A DNA stretch of 64,000 bases from Sinorhizobium mexicanum (GCF_013488225.1 NZ_CP041238.1:273501-337500), one strand, 5' to 3'. Positions 33,315-42,147 are shown, numbered from the stretch's first letter. Numbers and translations are program-made. The notes: generated by a model not told the origin, from the sequence alone.

Positions 33315-34058
33315 TCAATTTTTGTCAGCAGCAACTTTCGCGCTCGTGATATCAGCCGCTTCCGCACCCTCCACACAGGCAGCTCTCTCCTGCGCTGAGC
33401 GCCAGTCCTTGAGCAGGGCCTGGCGACGGCGCGGATAGCGCGCGTCCTGCATGGCCGCTTCGGCGATGCGATCCGTGCGGAAGTGGCGAAAGTCCTGCCT
33501 GAGCTCGCACCAGGCGACCAGCACGCGCACCTGTTCGAAGAAGCCGAGCGCAAAGGGCCAGACGGTGCGGCGGCTGTCGCGCCCGTCGTTGTCCCTATAG
33601 CGCATATCGAGCTTTCGCTCGCCGCGGATAGCCTTGCGCAGCAGGCCGAGATCGATGCCTTCGGCGATCGGTTGGCGCGATCCGACGAGAAGGGGCGAAG
33701 CGTCGAGAGTTGCGCGCAGATCCGGCGGCAGCACGGAAGCGATCTTGGCGAGCGCGTCGGCGGCCGCCATTGCGAGGCGGTTGTCGCCACGTTTCGCCAC
33801 CCAGCGCGAGCCGAGCACCAGCGCTTCGACCTCTTCCTCCGAGAACATCATCGGCGGCAGCATGAAACCAGGCCTCAGAACATAGCCGAGGCCCGGCTCC
33901 CCTTCGATATGGGCGCCCTGGGCCTGCAGGCTGGCGATGTCCCGGTAGAGCGTTCTGAGGCTGACGCCGGTCTCTTCGGCCAGGCGTCGACCGCTCACCG
34001 GCTGCCGGTGGCGTCTCAGCACCTGCAAGAGATCGAGCAAGCGCTCTGACCGGGACAT
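33315..34058 (-). CDS. YafY-type helix-turn-helix regulator with WYL domain
   Basis: 247 aa. The N-terminal winged helix is SERLLDLLQVLRRHRQPVSG and LAEETGVSLRTLYRDIASLQ (residues 3-55), typical of HTH_11/YafY proteins. The WYL ligand-sensing domain is near residues 145-215, with RYRDNDGRDSRRTVWPFALG. It likely senses a nucleic-acid-derived or small ligand and regulates nearby genes. Good GGAG precedes ATG 34058. It is transcribed with the VOC gene downstream. Confidence 0.88.
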   Translation of the reverse strand: MSRSERLLDLLQVLRRHRQPVSGRRLAEETGVSLRTLYRDIASLQAQGAHIEGEPGLGYVLRPGFMLPPMMFSEEEVEALVLGSRWVAKRGDNRLAMAAADALAKIASVLPPDLRATLDASPLLVGSRQPIAEGIDLGLLRKAIRGERKLDMRYRDNDGRDSRRTVWPFALGFFEQVRVLVAWCELRQDFRHFRTDRIAEAAMQDARYPRRRQALLKDWRSAQERAACVEGAEAADITSAKVAADKN

Positions 34059-34081
34059 GGCTACTTTCTCTCCGCGCGGGA

Positions 34082-35062
34082 TCAGCTGCGCTCGGGCCAG
34101 GCCAGCCAGTCGCGCATCAACTGGTGGGCAATCGCCCCTTTCGGTGGCGGAATGTGCTCGTCTCCGGTGTCGGCGATGCCGGTCGTGCGTTCCAGCATCG
34201 CTTCGGTCTCCGCGCGCGTGAACCAGCGCACGTCTTCAAGCTCCTGTTCGTCGCGCTTGATGACGGTCGACTTGGCTTCCGCGTAGCAGCCGATCATCAG
34301 GGTATGCGGCAGCGGCCAGGGTTGCGAGGCATGATAGCGGACCCGACCAATGCGGATGGCCGATTCTTCCTGCGTTTCCCGGCGCACGGCGTTTTCGATC
34401 GTCTCTCCCGGTTCGACGAAGCCCGCGAGGCAGGAATACATGCCCGGCGCGAAATGGTGGCTGCGGCCGAGCAGGCAGAGATCGCGCTCAAGATCGATCG
34501 TCAGCATGATGACGACGGGGTCGGTGCGGGGAAAGACCATGTGGTTGCATGCTGTGCACACGCGCCGGTAACCGCCCGCCGCACCGTCCATCGGCCCGCC
34601 ACAGCGGCCGCAGAAGCGGTTGTTGGCGTTCCAGACGATCAGGCTGGAGCCTTGCGCAAACTGGCCGAGCAAATCTTCCGGCAGCATCTGTTGGCGGTAG
34701 AGCGTTCGCGCGTCGGCGATCTTGAACGGCTCGGGCAGGTTCTCTTCCGTGAGCCCCGACGGCACGGCAAGGCGCGGCTCGCCGTTCGGCAGGTAACCGA
34801 GCAGGATCGCCTCGTCGAGCGTGGGTTCGAGGCCTTCGAGCTCATAGGGTGCGAACAGCGGGTCGATGATCTTCTCGTCGTGCTTGACGATCAGCTTCGC
34901 GCCGGAAAAGGCGAGGAAGTGTGCGCCCGGATGCCTCGACGCCACCTCGACGCAATCGTCGGGACGGTGCTCGGATTGGCGGTCCAGGTGATTTTCCGCA
35001 AAGGCAACGAGGGTGCTCGGCTCCGGATGCGGGCTTCGAAGGTCAAAGATCGATTTCGTCAT
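34082..35062 (-). CDS. nudC: NAD+ diphosphatase / NAD-capped RNA decapping hydrolase
   Basis: Nudix hydrolase, 326 aa, cleaving NAD(H) or NAD caps on RNA to NMN and AMP. The zinc ribbon is CGRCGG...CTAC near residues 150-172. The Nudix box is GFVEPGETIENAVRRETQEE, ending ESAI rather than EAGI. The NudC-specific SQPWPLPHTLM motif is present. Start MTKSIFDLRSPH at 35062 is used; an N-terminal extension would lie within the HIT gene. It is two bases after the HIT gene stop, so probably co-translated with it. Confidence 0.93.
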   Translation of the reverse strand: MTKSIFDLRSPHPEPSTLVAFAENHLDRQSEHRPDDCVEVASRHPGAHFLAFSGAKLIVKHDEKIIDPLFAPYELEGLEPTLDEAILLGYLPNGEPRLAVPSGLTEENLPEPFKIADARTLYRQQMLPEDLLGQFAQGSSLIVWNANNRFCGRCGGPMDGAAGGYRRVCTACNHMVFPRTDPVVIMLTIDLERDLCLLGRSHHFAPGMYSCLAGFVEPGETIENAVRRETQEESAIRIGRVRYHASQPWPLPHTLMIGCYAEAKSTVIKRDEQELEDVRWFTRAETEAMLERTTGIADTGDEHIPPPKGAIAHQLMRDWLAWPERS

Positions 35063-35064
35063 CT

Positions 35065-35472
35065 TCAGAGATTTTCCAGAATACGTGCTGCGAATGCCTG
35101 CTGCTCGCCCTCCGGCCACGGCTCGGCCTTGCCGAAGCCCCACACCGGTCCCGGCCAGTTTGGATCACCTTCCCGGCGGGCTATGATATGCACATGAAGC
35201 TGGCGGACGATATTGCCGAGCGCGCCGATATTGATCTTGTCGGCGGCGGTGACCTTCTTGAGTGCGGCCGCCACCATGTTGGTCTCGAAGGTTAGCATCG
35301 TCTGGTCGAGCGGCGTCAGCTCGAAAATCTCGGAAATGTCCGGGCGCTGGGGAATGAGGATCAGCCAAGGCCAACGGCGGTCGTTCATCAGCCGCAACTG
35401 GCACAGCCCGATCGAGGCGATCGGGATGCCGTCGCGCTGAAGCCGCTCGTCGAGAGGGAAGGTCGTCAACAA
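35065..35472 (-). CDS. HIT-family nucleotide-binding protein
   Basis: 135 aa. The histidine-triad region reads RQLHVHIIARR: the second and third histidines, including the catalytic central one, are retained, while the first is glutamine. The conserved NDRRWPWLILIPQ and DKINIGALGN segments support the family. Initiation is at TTG 35472 or the next TTG at 35469, which is better spaced from GAGGAG. HIT proteins hydrolyse nucleoside phosphoramidates or dinucleotides. Coupling with nudC suggests a nucleotide clean-up role. Confidence 0.88.
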   Translation of the reverse strand: MLTTFPLDERLQRDGIPIASIGLCQLRLMNDRRWPWLILIPQRPDISEIFELTPLDQTMLTFETNMVAAALKKVTAADKINIGALGNIVRQLHVHIIARREGDPNWPGPVWGFGKAEPWPEGEQQAFAARILENL

Positions 35473-35487
35473 AGTCTCCTCTTCAGG

Positions 35488-35600
35488 AGCGGGATGAGGA
35501 AAAGTGTGTTCGGTTTTCCGCCCGCATCCCGCTCTAACTCTTTAGAATCGATCACATTTACGATTCTTGGATCGATTCGTCTCAAGAATCATCGTGATCC
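35488..35600 (+). repeat. Family B repeat, full copy
   Basis: AGCGGGATGAGGAAAAGTGTG, CGGTTTTCCGCCCGCATC, CCGCTCTAACT, TAGAATCGATCACAT, then the hairpin GATTCTTGGATCGATTC... AAGAATCATCGTGATCC (motifs given in parts). It matches copies at 47985-48093 and 54695-54806. It lies between the HIT gene and the SRP RNA promoter. Confidence 0.78.
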
Positions 35601-35654
35601 AACGCGCGGATTCGCCTTGTTTTGCATATCGATACCAGTTTTTTGACGCCTTGG

Positions 35655-35683
35655 CTTGCATTTGCTTGCGATATTGCCGATAT
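35655..35683 (+). promoter_or_regulatory. Promoter of SRP RNA
   Basis: CTTGCA (35655-35660) and CGATAT (35678-35683) are separated by 17 bases, and the predicted start lies at about 35690. That is exactly where the SRP RNA stem begins. Confidence 0.65.
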
Positions 35684-35689
35684 GGAGGC

Positions 35690-35790
35690 CGGGAGGTTGG
35701 TGGTGGACGAGCCACTCGCCAACCGGGTCAGGTCCGGAAGGAAGCAGCCCTAACGAGCCCCGGCACGGGTCATCGTGCCAGCCTCCCACC
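35690..35790 (+). ncRNA. ffs: Signal recognition particle RNA (4.5S, small bacterial type)
   Basis: The universally conserved apical domain is visible as GTCAGGTCCGGAAGGAAGCA followed by GCCCTAA. The flanking stem GGGAGGTTGG pairs with CCAGCCTCCC, closing a single long hairpin of about 100 nt. The RNA binds Ffh and FtsY for co-translational membrane targeting. It lies directly upstream of dnaX, a common alphaproteobacterial arrangement. Confidence 0.95.
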
Positions 35791-35844
35791 TTATCTTCGT
35801 ATCTCCGTCCTGTCGGGACAAGAGTTCGAGCAGCGGCAGGGTCG

Positions 35845-37713
35845 ATGAGCGACGAAACGTCCATTTCATTCGAACAGAAGCCAGCCGCCTACCGTGTTCT
35901 GGCGCGTAAATATAGGCCCAAGGACTTCTCCGACCTCATGGTCGGGCAGGAGCCTATGGTGCGCACGCTCACCAATGCCTTCGAGACCGGCCGCATCGCG
36001 CAGGCCTACATGCTGACGGGCGTCCGCGGCGTCGGCAAGACGACGACGGCCCGTATCCTGGCGCGCGCGCTCAATTACAAAACTGCCGAGATTGACAAGC
36101 CGACGATCGACCTGCGTGTGCCGGGCGAGCACTGCCAGGCGATCATGGACGGCCGCCATGTCGACGTGATCGAGATGGACGCCGCATCGCACACCGGCAT
36201 CGACGACATCCGCGAGATCATCGAGCAGGTGCGCTATCGCCCGGTTTCCGCCCGCTACAAGGTCTATATCATCGACGAAGTGCACATGCTCTCGACGCAG
36301 GCCTTCAACGGGCTGCTGAAGACGCTCGAGGAGCCACCGGAGCATGTGAAGTTCATCTTCGCGACGACCGAAATCCGTAAGGTTCCGATTACCGTCCTGT
36401 CGCGCTGCCAGCGCTTCGACCTGCGCCGCATCGGCGCGTCGGACCTCGTCGGTCTCTTCTCCACCATTCTCGCCAAGGAAGGCGTGCCTTTCGATCCGGA
36501 GGCGCTGGCGATGGTCGCGCGCGCCGCAGAAGGTTCGGCACGTGATGGCCTGTCGCTGCTCGACCAGGCGATCGCCCACGGCGGCGGCTCGGTCGAGCTT
36601 GAAACCGTGCGCTCGATGCTCGGGCTGGCCGACCGCGCCCGCATCGTCGATCTGTTCGAGCATGTAGTCAAAGGCGACGTGACGGCGGCGCTTCAGGAGT
36701 TCGCCGCGCAATACGAGGCAGGCGCCAATCCGACGGTGGTGCTGACCGACCTTGCCGACTTCACCCATCTCGTCACGCGGATGAAATATGTTCCGGACGC
36801 GGCGAACGACCAGTCGCTGAGCGAGATCGAGCGTGTGCGCGGCGCTGAATTCGCCGGCAATGTCGCGGTGACCGCTCTTTCGCGCATCTGGCAGATGCTC
36901 TTGAAGGGCATCCCGGAGGCGGAAAGCTCTTCCCGCCCTGCGGGTGCAGCAGAAATGGTCCTGATCAGGCTCGCTCATGCCGCCCATCTGCCGTCGCCGG
37001 AAGACGCTGCAAGGCGGCTGTTGGAGCTTGCCGACGGCGAGGGGGGTGCCGGTCGCCTGGCGCCGCGCAGCAATGGTGGCGGATATCAGGCCCAGGCCGG
37101 ACAGTTCACGCAGGCGCGTTCCGTCGAAGCAGCGCCCCCCGTTCAGAGGTCCTCGAACAACGGCGCAACCATGCTGCGTGCCGTGCCGGATGCCGCGCCT
37201 CAGCCGATGACCGTCGGCCGCATCGAGGAACGGCCTGCACCGGCCCCTGCTGCGAAGCCGGAGCCAAAGGTTCCGGTCAACTCGATCAGCGATATCGCCG
37301 ATCTCTGCGGAAAGAACAGGGACATCAAGCTGAAGACGCTCGTGCGCGGCTTCCTGAGGCTCGTGCATATCGAGTCTGGCCGCCTGGACGTCAACGTGTC
37401 CGACGATGCGCCGAAGACGCTTCTTGGCGAACTCGCCGTCAAGCTCAAGGAATGGACCGGCATTCACTGGGTTGTCAGCTACAGCCGAGAACCGGGCGAG
37501 CCGACACTTGTCGAGGCCGAGCAGCGCGCGCAGGAGCAGCGGGTCAACGACGCCCGCCAGGATCCGGACGTGGCGGCAATCCTCGCGCGCTTTCCGGGCG
37601 CCAGGATCACCGACGTGCGCATCCGCGCGACGGAGCAGGAAACCGAAGCCGTGGCTCCGGCAGCGGCCGAATCGGAAGACGGCGATATCGTCCCCGGCGA
37701 CGACATCGAATAG
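35845..37713 (+). CDS. dnaX: DNA polymerase III subunit gamma/tau
   Basis: Clamp-loader ATPase, 622 aa. It begins MSDETSISFEQKPAAYRVLA, then RKYRPKDFSDLMVGQE. Walker A is GVRGVGKTTTARI, Walker B is IIDEVHML, the SRC motif is in LSRCQRFDLRR, and the tau-like C-terminal domain includes VKLKEWTGIHWVVSYS. The four-cysteine zinc module normally just after Walker A is reduced to one cysteine (VPGEHCQAIMDGRHVD). The start at 35845 is preceded by AGGG; the longer frame upstream runs through the SRP RNA. It is first in the dnaX-ybaB-recR order. Confidence 0.95.
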   Translation: MSDETSISFEQKPAAYRVLARKYRPKDFSDLMVGQEPMVRTLTNAFETGRIAQAYMLTGVRGVGKTTTARILARALNYKTAEIDKPTIDLRVPGEHCQAIMDGRHVDVIEMDAASHTGIDDIREIIEQVRYRPVSARYKVYIIDEVHMLSTQAFNGLLKTLEEPPEHVKFIFATTEIRKVPITVLSRCQRFDLRRIGASDLVGLFSTILAKEGVPFDPEALAMVARAAEGSARDGLSLLDQAIAHGGGSVELETVRSMLGLADRARIVDLFEHVVKGDVTAALQEFAAQYEAGANPTVVLTDLADFTHLVTRMKYVPDAANDQSLSEIERVRGAEFAGNVAVTALSRIWQMLLKGIPEAESSSRPAGAAEMVLIRLAHAAHLPSPEDAARRLLELADGEGGAGRLAPRSNGGGYQAQAGQFTQARSVEAAPPVQRSSNNGATMLRAVPDAAPQPMTVGRIEERPAPAPAAKPEPKVPVNSISDIADLCGKNRDIKLKTLVRGFLRLVHIESGRLDVNVSDDAPKTLLGELAVKLKEWTGIHWVVSYSREPGEPTLVEAEQRAQEQRVNDARQDPDVAAILARFPGARITDVRIRATEQETEAVAPAAAESEDGDIVPGDDIE

Positions 37714-37761
37714 CCCGCTGACAGGCTTCTTGGAAGAGATTGCGAAAGACAGGAGACGACG

Positions 37762-38085
37762 ATGCGCGACATCATGGGCATGATGGGCAAGGTCAAGGAA
37801 ATGCAGGCCAAGATGGAGAAGATGCAGGCGGAGATCGCCGCGCTCGAAGTCGACGGCACCTCCGGCGGCGGCCTCGTCACCGTCCGTCTCGACGGCAAGG
37901 GCCACATGAAGAGCCTGAAGATCGATCCCTCGCTCTTCAAGGAAGACGATGTCGAAATCCTCGAAGACCTGATCGTTGCCGCGCACAAGGACGCCAAGGA
38001 CAAGGCGGAAGCCGTGCAGGCGGAAAAGACCCGCGAACTGACGGCAGGCCTGCCGATCCCGCCCGGCATGAAGCTGCCGTTCTGA
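37762..38085 (+). CDS. YbaB/EbfC nucleoid-associated protein
   Basis: 107 aa, forming dimers that bind DNA and compact the nucleoid. It starts [20 protein letters not shown], with the conserved coiled helix, then [20 protein letters not shown] and the C-terminal [18 protein letters not shown] lies about 8 bases upstream. The dnaX-ybaB-recR gene order is conserved across many bacteria, which supports a role alongside replication and repair. Confidence 0.95.
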   Translation: MRDIMGMMGKVKEMQAKMEKMQAEIAALEVDGTSGGGLVTVRLDGKGHMKSLKIDPSLFKEDDVEILEDLIVAAHKDAKDKAEAVQAEKTRELTAGLPIPPGMKLPF

Positions 38086-38202
38086 TTAAGCGGGCTCCAC
38101 CGAGCCATCGGCGCCAGTTTCTCCTGCGGTCGCTGCGATCACCGTGCGCTGATCGGCGTCAAAGCGATTCCGTTTGCCGATGAATTGAGCTAAAAGCCCG
38201 GC

Positions 38203-38808
38203 ATGGCAAAGCGAGTCACCGGCCCCGAAATCGAAAAACTCATCCAGCTCCTGGCGAAGGTGCCGGGCCTCGGCCCCCGTTCCGCCCGGCGCGCCGCGCT
38301 GCACCTCGTCAAGAAGAAGGAGCAACTGCTCGGTCCGCTTGCGGACGCGATGGGCGAGGCGCATCGCAAGGTCCGCATCTGCTCTTGCTGCGGCAATGTC
38401 GACACGATCGACCCCTGCACGGTGTGCACGGACGAACGGCGCGACCAGTCCGTGATCATCGTCGTCGAAGATGTAGCCGACCTCTGGGCGTTGGAGCGCG
38501 CCGGCGCGATGAACGCCGCCTATCACGTGCTCGGCGGCACGCTGTCACCGCTCGACGGTGTTGGGCCTGACGACCTCAACATCAAGGGCCTGGTCGATCG
38601 CGTCGCCAAGGGCGGCGTGCGCGAGCTGATCATCGCGGTCAATGCGACGGTCGAGGGGCAGACGACGGCGCATTACATCACCGACCAGCTCGAAGGCATG
38701 GCGGTGAAAATCACTCGCCTCGCCCACGGCGTTCCGGTCGGAGGCGAACTCGATTACCTTGACGAAGGCACGTTGACGGCCGCGCTGAGGGCACGCACGA
38801 CGATCTGA
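38203..38808 (+). CDS. recR: Recombination mediator RecR
   Basis: 201 aa. RecR helps RecO and RecF load RecA on gapped DNA. A helix-hairpin-helix ([17 protein letters not shown]) is followed by the four-cysteine zinc finger [16 protein letters not shown] near residues 58-73. The Toprim domain with [15 protein letters not shown] comes next, and a Walker-B-like C-terminal segment ([12 protein letters not shown]) ends the protein. It is third in the dnaX-ybaB-recR group. Confidence 0.96.
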   Translation: MAKRVTGPEIEKLIQLLAKVPGLGPRSARRAALHLVKKKEQLLGPLADAMGEAHRKVRICSCCGNVDTIDPCTVCTDERRDQSVIIVVEDVADLWALERAGAMNAAYHVLGGTLSPLDGVGPDDLNIKGLVDRVAKGGVRELIIAVNATVEGQTTAHYITDQLEGMAVKITRLAHGVPVGGELDYLDEGTLTAALRARTTI

Positions 38809-38822
38809 CGCTAGGAAGCCAG

Positions 38823-40061
38823 ATGCTGAAACTCCTTTCTGCCTTGATCCTCTTTCTGACCGCCTTTACCGGTCTTTCCCTCGCCGCCACCAAGGCCGAT
38901 GTCGAAAGCCAGTTCCGCCAGTGGCTGCAGAGCGATCTCTGGCCCGAGGCGCAGAAATCCGGCATCTCGGCCGCGTCCTTCAAGGCGGCCTTTGCCGATG
39001 TGAAGCTCAATTGGGATCTGCCCGACCTTGCGCCTCCCGGCTTTCCCAAGGCGAAGGAGCGCAAGCAGAGCCAGGCGGAGTTTTCATCGCCCGGTTCCTA
39101 TTTTTCCGAGAAGCGGCTGCAGGGATTGGCGGCGACCGGCCGGAGCCTCGCCTCTGCCCACGCCTCGACCTTGAAGCGCATCGAAAGAACGTACGGCGTT
39201 CCCGGGCCGATCGTGCTCGCCATCTGGGGCCGGGAATCCGGGTTCGGCCGGGCGAAGATCCCGCACCCGATCATGGACGTCCTGGCGACCAAGGCCTTCA
39301 TGTCGACGCGGCCCGAGCTTTTCCGGCGCGAACTGATCGCCGCGCTCCACATTCTCGATAGCGGCGACGTGCGCGAGGCGGAGATGCGCGGCTCCTGGGC
39401 CGGCGCCATGGGCCAGCCGCAGTTCCTGCCGTCGAGCTTCCTGAAGTATGCCGTGGATTTCGACGGCGACGGCCGCCGCGACATCTGGAATTCGGTGCCG
39501 GACAGTCTGGCTTCGATCGCCAATTATCTCTCGCAGAAGGGCTGGCACGCTGGCCGCGACTGGGGTTTTGAAGTCTTGATCCCCGAGGGTGTTTCCTGCG
39601 CACAGGAAGGCCCGGATCTTGCCAGACCGATTGCCGACTGGGCCGGCATGGGGATCGGGCGCATCTCCGGCAAGGGTTTCCCGTCGGTGGAACGCTCGGC
39701 ATCCGGCATGATGCTGGTGCCGGCCGGAGTGCATGGACCGCAGTTCATCGTCACGCCGAACTTCTACGTGATCAAGGAATACAACAATTCGGATCTCTAC
39801 GCGCTTTTCATCGGCAACCTCGCCGATCGCATCGCGTCGGGCGGCGGCGCCTTCCGGGGCGAGTGGGGCGATGTCGGAAACATGCTGCGTTCCGACGTGC
39901 TGGCGATGCAGAAGGCGCTCGTCTCCAAGGGCTACGATGTCGGCAAGGTCGATGGCCTGCCGGGCTACAAGACGCGCCGGTCGCTCGGCGACTGGCAGGC
40001 GAAGAACGGCCTGTCCGCCACCTGCTTCCCGGCCGCCTCGCTGAAGGCGAAGCTGCGGTGA
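38823..40061 (+). CDS. Lytic murein transglycosylase, MltB family
   Basis: 412 aa exported peptidoglycan lyase that makes 1,6-anhydro-MurNAc ends. The signal peptide is at residues 1-21 (LLSALILFLTAFTGLSLAA). The SLT_2 domain (about 30-320) has the catalytic glutamate in WGRESGFGR, with GSWAGAMGQPQFLPSSFL and DFDGDGRRDIW as MltB blocks. A C-terminal PG_binding_1 domain includes VLAMQKALVSKGYDVGKVDG. AGGAAG lies upstream of the start 14 bases after recR. Anhydro-muropeptides it releases could feed the MurQ/NagA pathway in this window. Confidence 0.92.
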   Translation: MLKLLSALILFLTAFTGLSLAATKADVESQFRQWLQSDLWPEAQKSGISAASFKAAFADVKLNWDLPDLAPPGFPKAKERKQSQAEFSSPGSYFSEKRLQGLAATGRSLASAHASTLKRIERTYGVPGPIVLAIWGRESGFGRAKIPHPIMDVLATKAFMSTRPELFRRELIAALHILDSGDVREAEMRGSWAGAMGQPQFLPSSFLKYAVDFDGDGRRDIWNSVPDSLASIANYLSQKGWHAGRDWGFEVLIPEGVSCAQEGPDLARPIADWAGMGIGRISGKGFPSVERSASGMMLVPAGVHGPQFIVTPNFYVIKEYNNSDLYALFIGNLADRIASGGGAFRGEWGDVGNMLRSDVLAMQKALVSKGYDVGKVDGLPGYKTRRSLGDWQAKNGLSATCFPAASLKAKLR

Positions 40062-40088
40062 TCCTCGACTGAGTGGGTTTTGCATCCG

Positions 40089-40240
40089 CCCCTCATCCGC
40101 CTGCCGGCACCTTCTCCCCGCAAGCGGGGCGAAGGGACACGCGGCGACGCCTCGTGCCCCCTCGACCGATCCGATACAGAGAGGGCACAGCTTCCTCCAG
40201 TCCCCTCTCCCCGCATGCGGGGAGAGGGTTAGGGTGAGGG
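40089..40240. repeat. RIME-like intergenic palindromic repeat, copy 3
   Basis: CCCCTCATCCGCCTGCCGG at the start, CCCCGCAAGCGGGGCGAAG in the middle, and CCCCGCATGCGGGGAGAGGG before a GTTAGGGTGAGGG tail. It is the same orientation as copy 1 with a longer centre. It lies between the convergent transglycosylase and MFS genes. Confidence 0.75.
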
Positions 40241-40290
40241 CAAACACGCGTCCTGCGCGGGGATGAGGCGCGACCGGGTCGGGCCACCTC

Positions 40291-41907
40291 TCAATGCATC
40301 TCGGCGGGCTGCTTGTAGCGTTCGTAGTGCTCCGGAACGATGGTCTGCCGCTCGATCATCCGGTGGACGCGCGGCGGTTGCTCGCCGCGGTGGAGCGCCG
40401 TCAGCTTGTCGCCGACCGCCGCATCGGCCTGGGTGCGCCGCTGGTTGTGACGGACATATTCCACCCAGGTCGGCACATGGTAGCTCTCGGTCCAGGTCGT
40501 CGGGTTTTCGAGGTCGCGCATCAGTGCCCAATGTCCCGCGCCGTCGCGGATGCGGATGCGGCGCCGTTCCGCCATCGTCGCCAGGAATTCGGGGATGTCG
40601 GGTTCGTGGATCTCGTAGTCGATCATGATGACGATCGGGCCGCTGCGCGGCTTGAGATCGAGCTCGAGCGGCGGCTCGGCGAAACGGTTGAGCGGGTCGA
40701 GGTTCAGCGACTCGAATTCCGGCAGCGCGAAACGCAAGCCGACGGCCGCTCCGGCGAGCATGAGAAGACAGGAGCCGATGAGGGCGTTGGCGGCTCCGTA
40801 TTGTTCGGCGGCAGCGCCCCATAGCCAGCTGCCGCCGGCGATGCCGCCGAAGGTCATGGTCTGGTAGAGGGACAGTGCCCGGCCGACCACCCAGCGCGGA
40901 GTGGAGAGCTGAACCGTGGTGTTGAACAGCGCCAGCGCCAGCACCCAGCAGGCGCCGGATACGGTGAGGGCAAGCGAGGTCAGCCAGGCCTCGGTGCTGA
41001 TCGCCGTAACAGCCGCACTCGTGGCAAAGCCGGCGAAAGCGCAGCGCACGACCGACTCGCTCGAGAGGCGTTCCCGGAGCCGGGCGCTCAGCAGCGCGCC
41101 GCCGATCGCGCCGAGGCCGAAGGCGCCGAGCATGATGCCGTAGGTGAGCGGGCCGCCGCGGACGAGATCGCGGGCGACAAGCGGCAGCAGCGCAAGGATG
41201 GCGCTGGCCGACAGGCCGAAGACGAAACCGCGCAGGAGCACCTTGCCGATGTTCGGCGACATCACGACATAGCGAAGGCCGGCCGAAACCGCGCGCCCGA
41301 GGGTTTCGCGCGGCAAGGGGCTTTCCGGAATTTCCCGTCTCCAGCGGAAAAGGGCGAAGAGGATCGCGAAATAGCTGAGTGTATTGACTGCGAAGGCCGC
41401 GGCGGCGCCCGCGGCCGCGACGATCGCACCGCCGATTGCCGGGCCGACGCTGCGCGTCATGTTGAACCCCATGCTGTTCAGCGCCACCGCCGCCGGCAGG
41501 TCGTCGCGCGGCACCATGTCGCCGACCGAAGCCTGCCATGACGGGTTGTTGAGTGCCGTTCCGCAGCCGATCAGGAAGGTAAAGAGCAGAAGCAGCCACG
41601 GCGTGATCAGGCCGAAATAGGCGCAGACCGTCAAGATGGCCGAGACGCTCAGCATGAAACTCTGTGCGACGAGCATGATCCGTCGCCGGTCGAAATTGTC
41701 GGCAAGCGCACCCGACACCAGCGAGAAAAGCATGATCGGCAGCGCGGTGGAGGCCTGCACCAGTGCCACCATGTTCACCGACTGCGAGATGGAGGTCATC
41801 AGCCAGGCGGCGCCCACTGCCTGGATCAGTCCCCCGAAATTGGACGCAAGGCTGGCGATCCAGATGATCCGGAACGTCTCGTGTTTGAAGGGGGACAGGG
41901 GCGACAT
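40291..41907 (-). CDS. MFS transporter (MFS_3/EntS-like) with C-terminal ABM-like domain
   Basis: About 538 aa. The first 400 residues form 12 membrane helices of the enterobactin-exporter-like subgroup, with the loop motif SGALADNFDRRR between helices 2 and 3. After residue about 410 a soluble alpha/beta domain follows (GPIVIMIDYEIHEPDIPEFL, then WTESYHVPTWVEYVRH). It resembles dimeric ferredoxin-like antibiotic-biosynthesis-monooxygenase folds and is seen fused to this subgroup. The start is ATG 41907; GTG 41919 is an alternative. Substrate is unknown. Confidence 0.88.
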   Translation of the reverse strand: MSPLSPFKHETFRIIWIASLASNFGGLIQAVGAAWLMTSISQSVNMVALVQASTALPIMLFSLVSGALADNFDRRRIMLVAQSFMLSVSAILTVCAYFGLITPWLLLLFTFLIGCGTALNNPSWQASVGDMVPRDDLPAAVALNSMGFNMTRSVGPAIGGAIVAAAGAAAAFAVNTLSYFAILFALFRWRREIPESPLPRETLGRAVSAGLRYVVMSPNIGKVLLRGFVFGLSASAILALLPLVARDLVRGGPLTYGIMLGAFGLGAIGGALLSARLRERLSSESVVRCAFAGFATSAAVTAISTEAWLTSLALTVSGACWVLALALFNTTVQLSTPRWVVGRALSLYQTMTFGGIAGGSWLWGAAAEQYGAANALIGSCLLMLAGAAVGLRFALPEFESLNLDPLNRFAEPPLELDLKPRSGPIVIMIDYEIHEPDIPEFLATMAERRRIRIRDGAGHWALMRDLENPTTWTESYHVPTWVEYVRHNQRRTQADAAVGDKLTALHRGEQPPRVHRMIERQTIVPEHYERYKQPAEMH

Positions 41908-42057
41908 GCGGCTCGTCACCTTCTCTTTCGTTGATCAATGCGAAGCGGACGCTTCCTTATAGACTTCGAATTGTGGCACGCCATCTACTGAAATTGACGA
42001 TTCGACATGAAAGCGGTCCGCTCTGCGTCGCCACTTCTCGGGCCGCGGCTGCGAGCC

Positions 42058-42086
42058 TTGCAATTTGCGGCGATGAAGCGTATATG
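42058..42086 (+). promoter_or_regulatory. Promoter of the rimP-nusA-infB operon
   Basis: TTGCAA (42058-42063), a 17-base spacer and TATATG (42081-42086). Transcription would begin near 42093, giving a short leader that contains the terminator-like hairpin at 42114-42145. Confidence 0.6.
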
Positions 42087-42092
42087 AGCCTC

Positions 42093-42147
42093 AAATTCTT
42101 GATCGGTAGATGAAGAGTGGGCCCGTCAGGACCCGCTCTTTTTTATT
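42093..42147 (+). promoter_or_regulatory. rimP leader with internal terminator (attenuator)
   Basis: AGAGTGGG (42114-42121) pairs with CCCGCTCT (42132-42139, one G-T pair) and is followed by TTTTTTATT, a classical intrinsic terminator. It lies between the promoter and the rimP start at 42174, with no gene ahead of it on this strand, so it can only act on the operon's own leader. It matches my memory of the rimP leader described in alphaproteobacteria. An antiterminator partner was not resolved. Confidence 0.6.

Noticed and set aside
35866..37986. Long open frame (706 codons) antisense to dnaX and ybaB
   Set aside because: It crosses two well-supported genes on the other strand and contains no recognisable motif.
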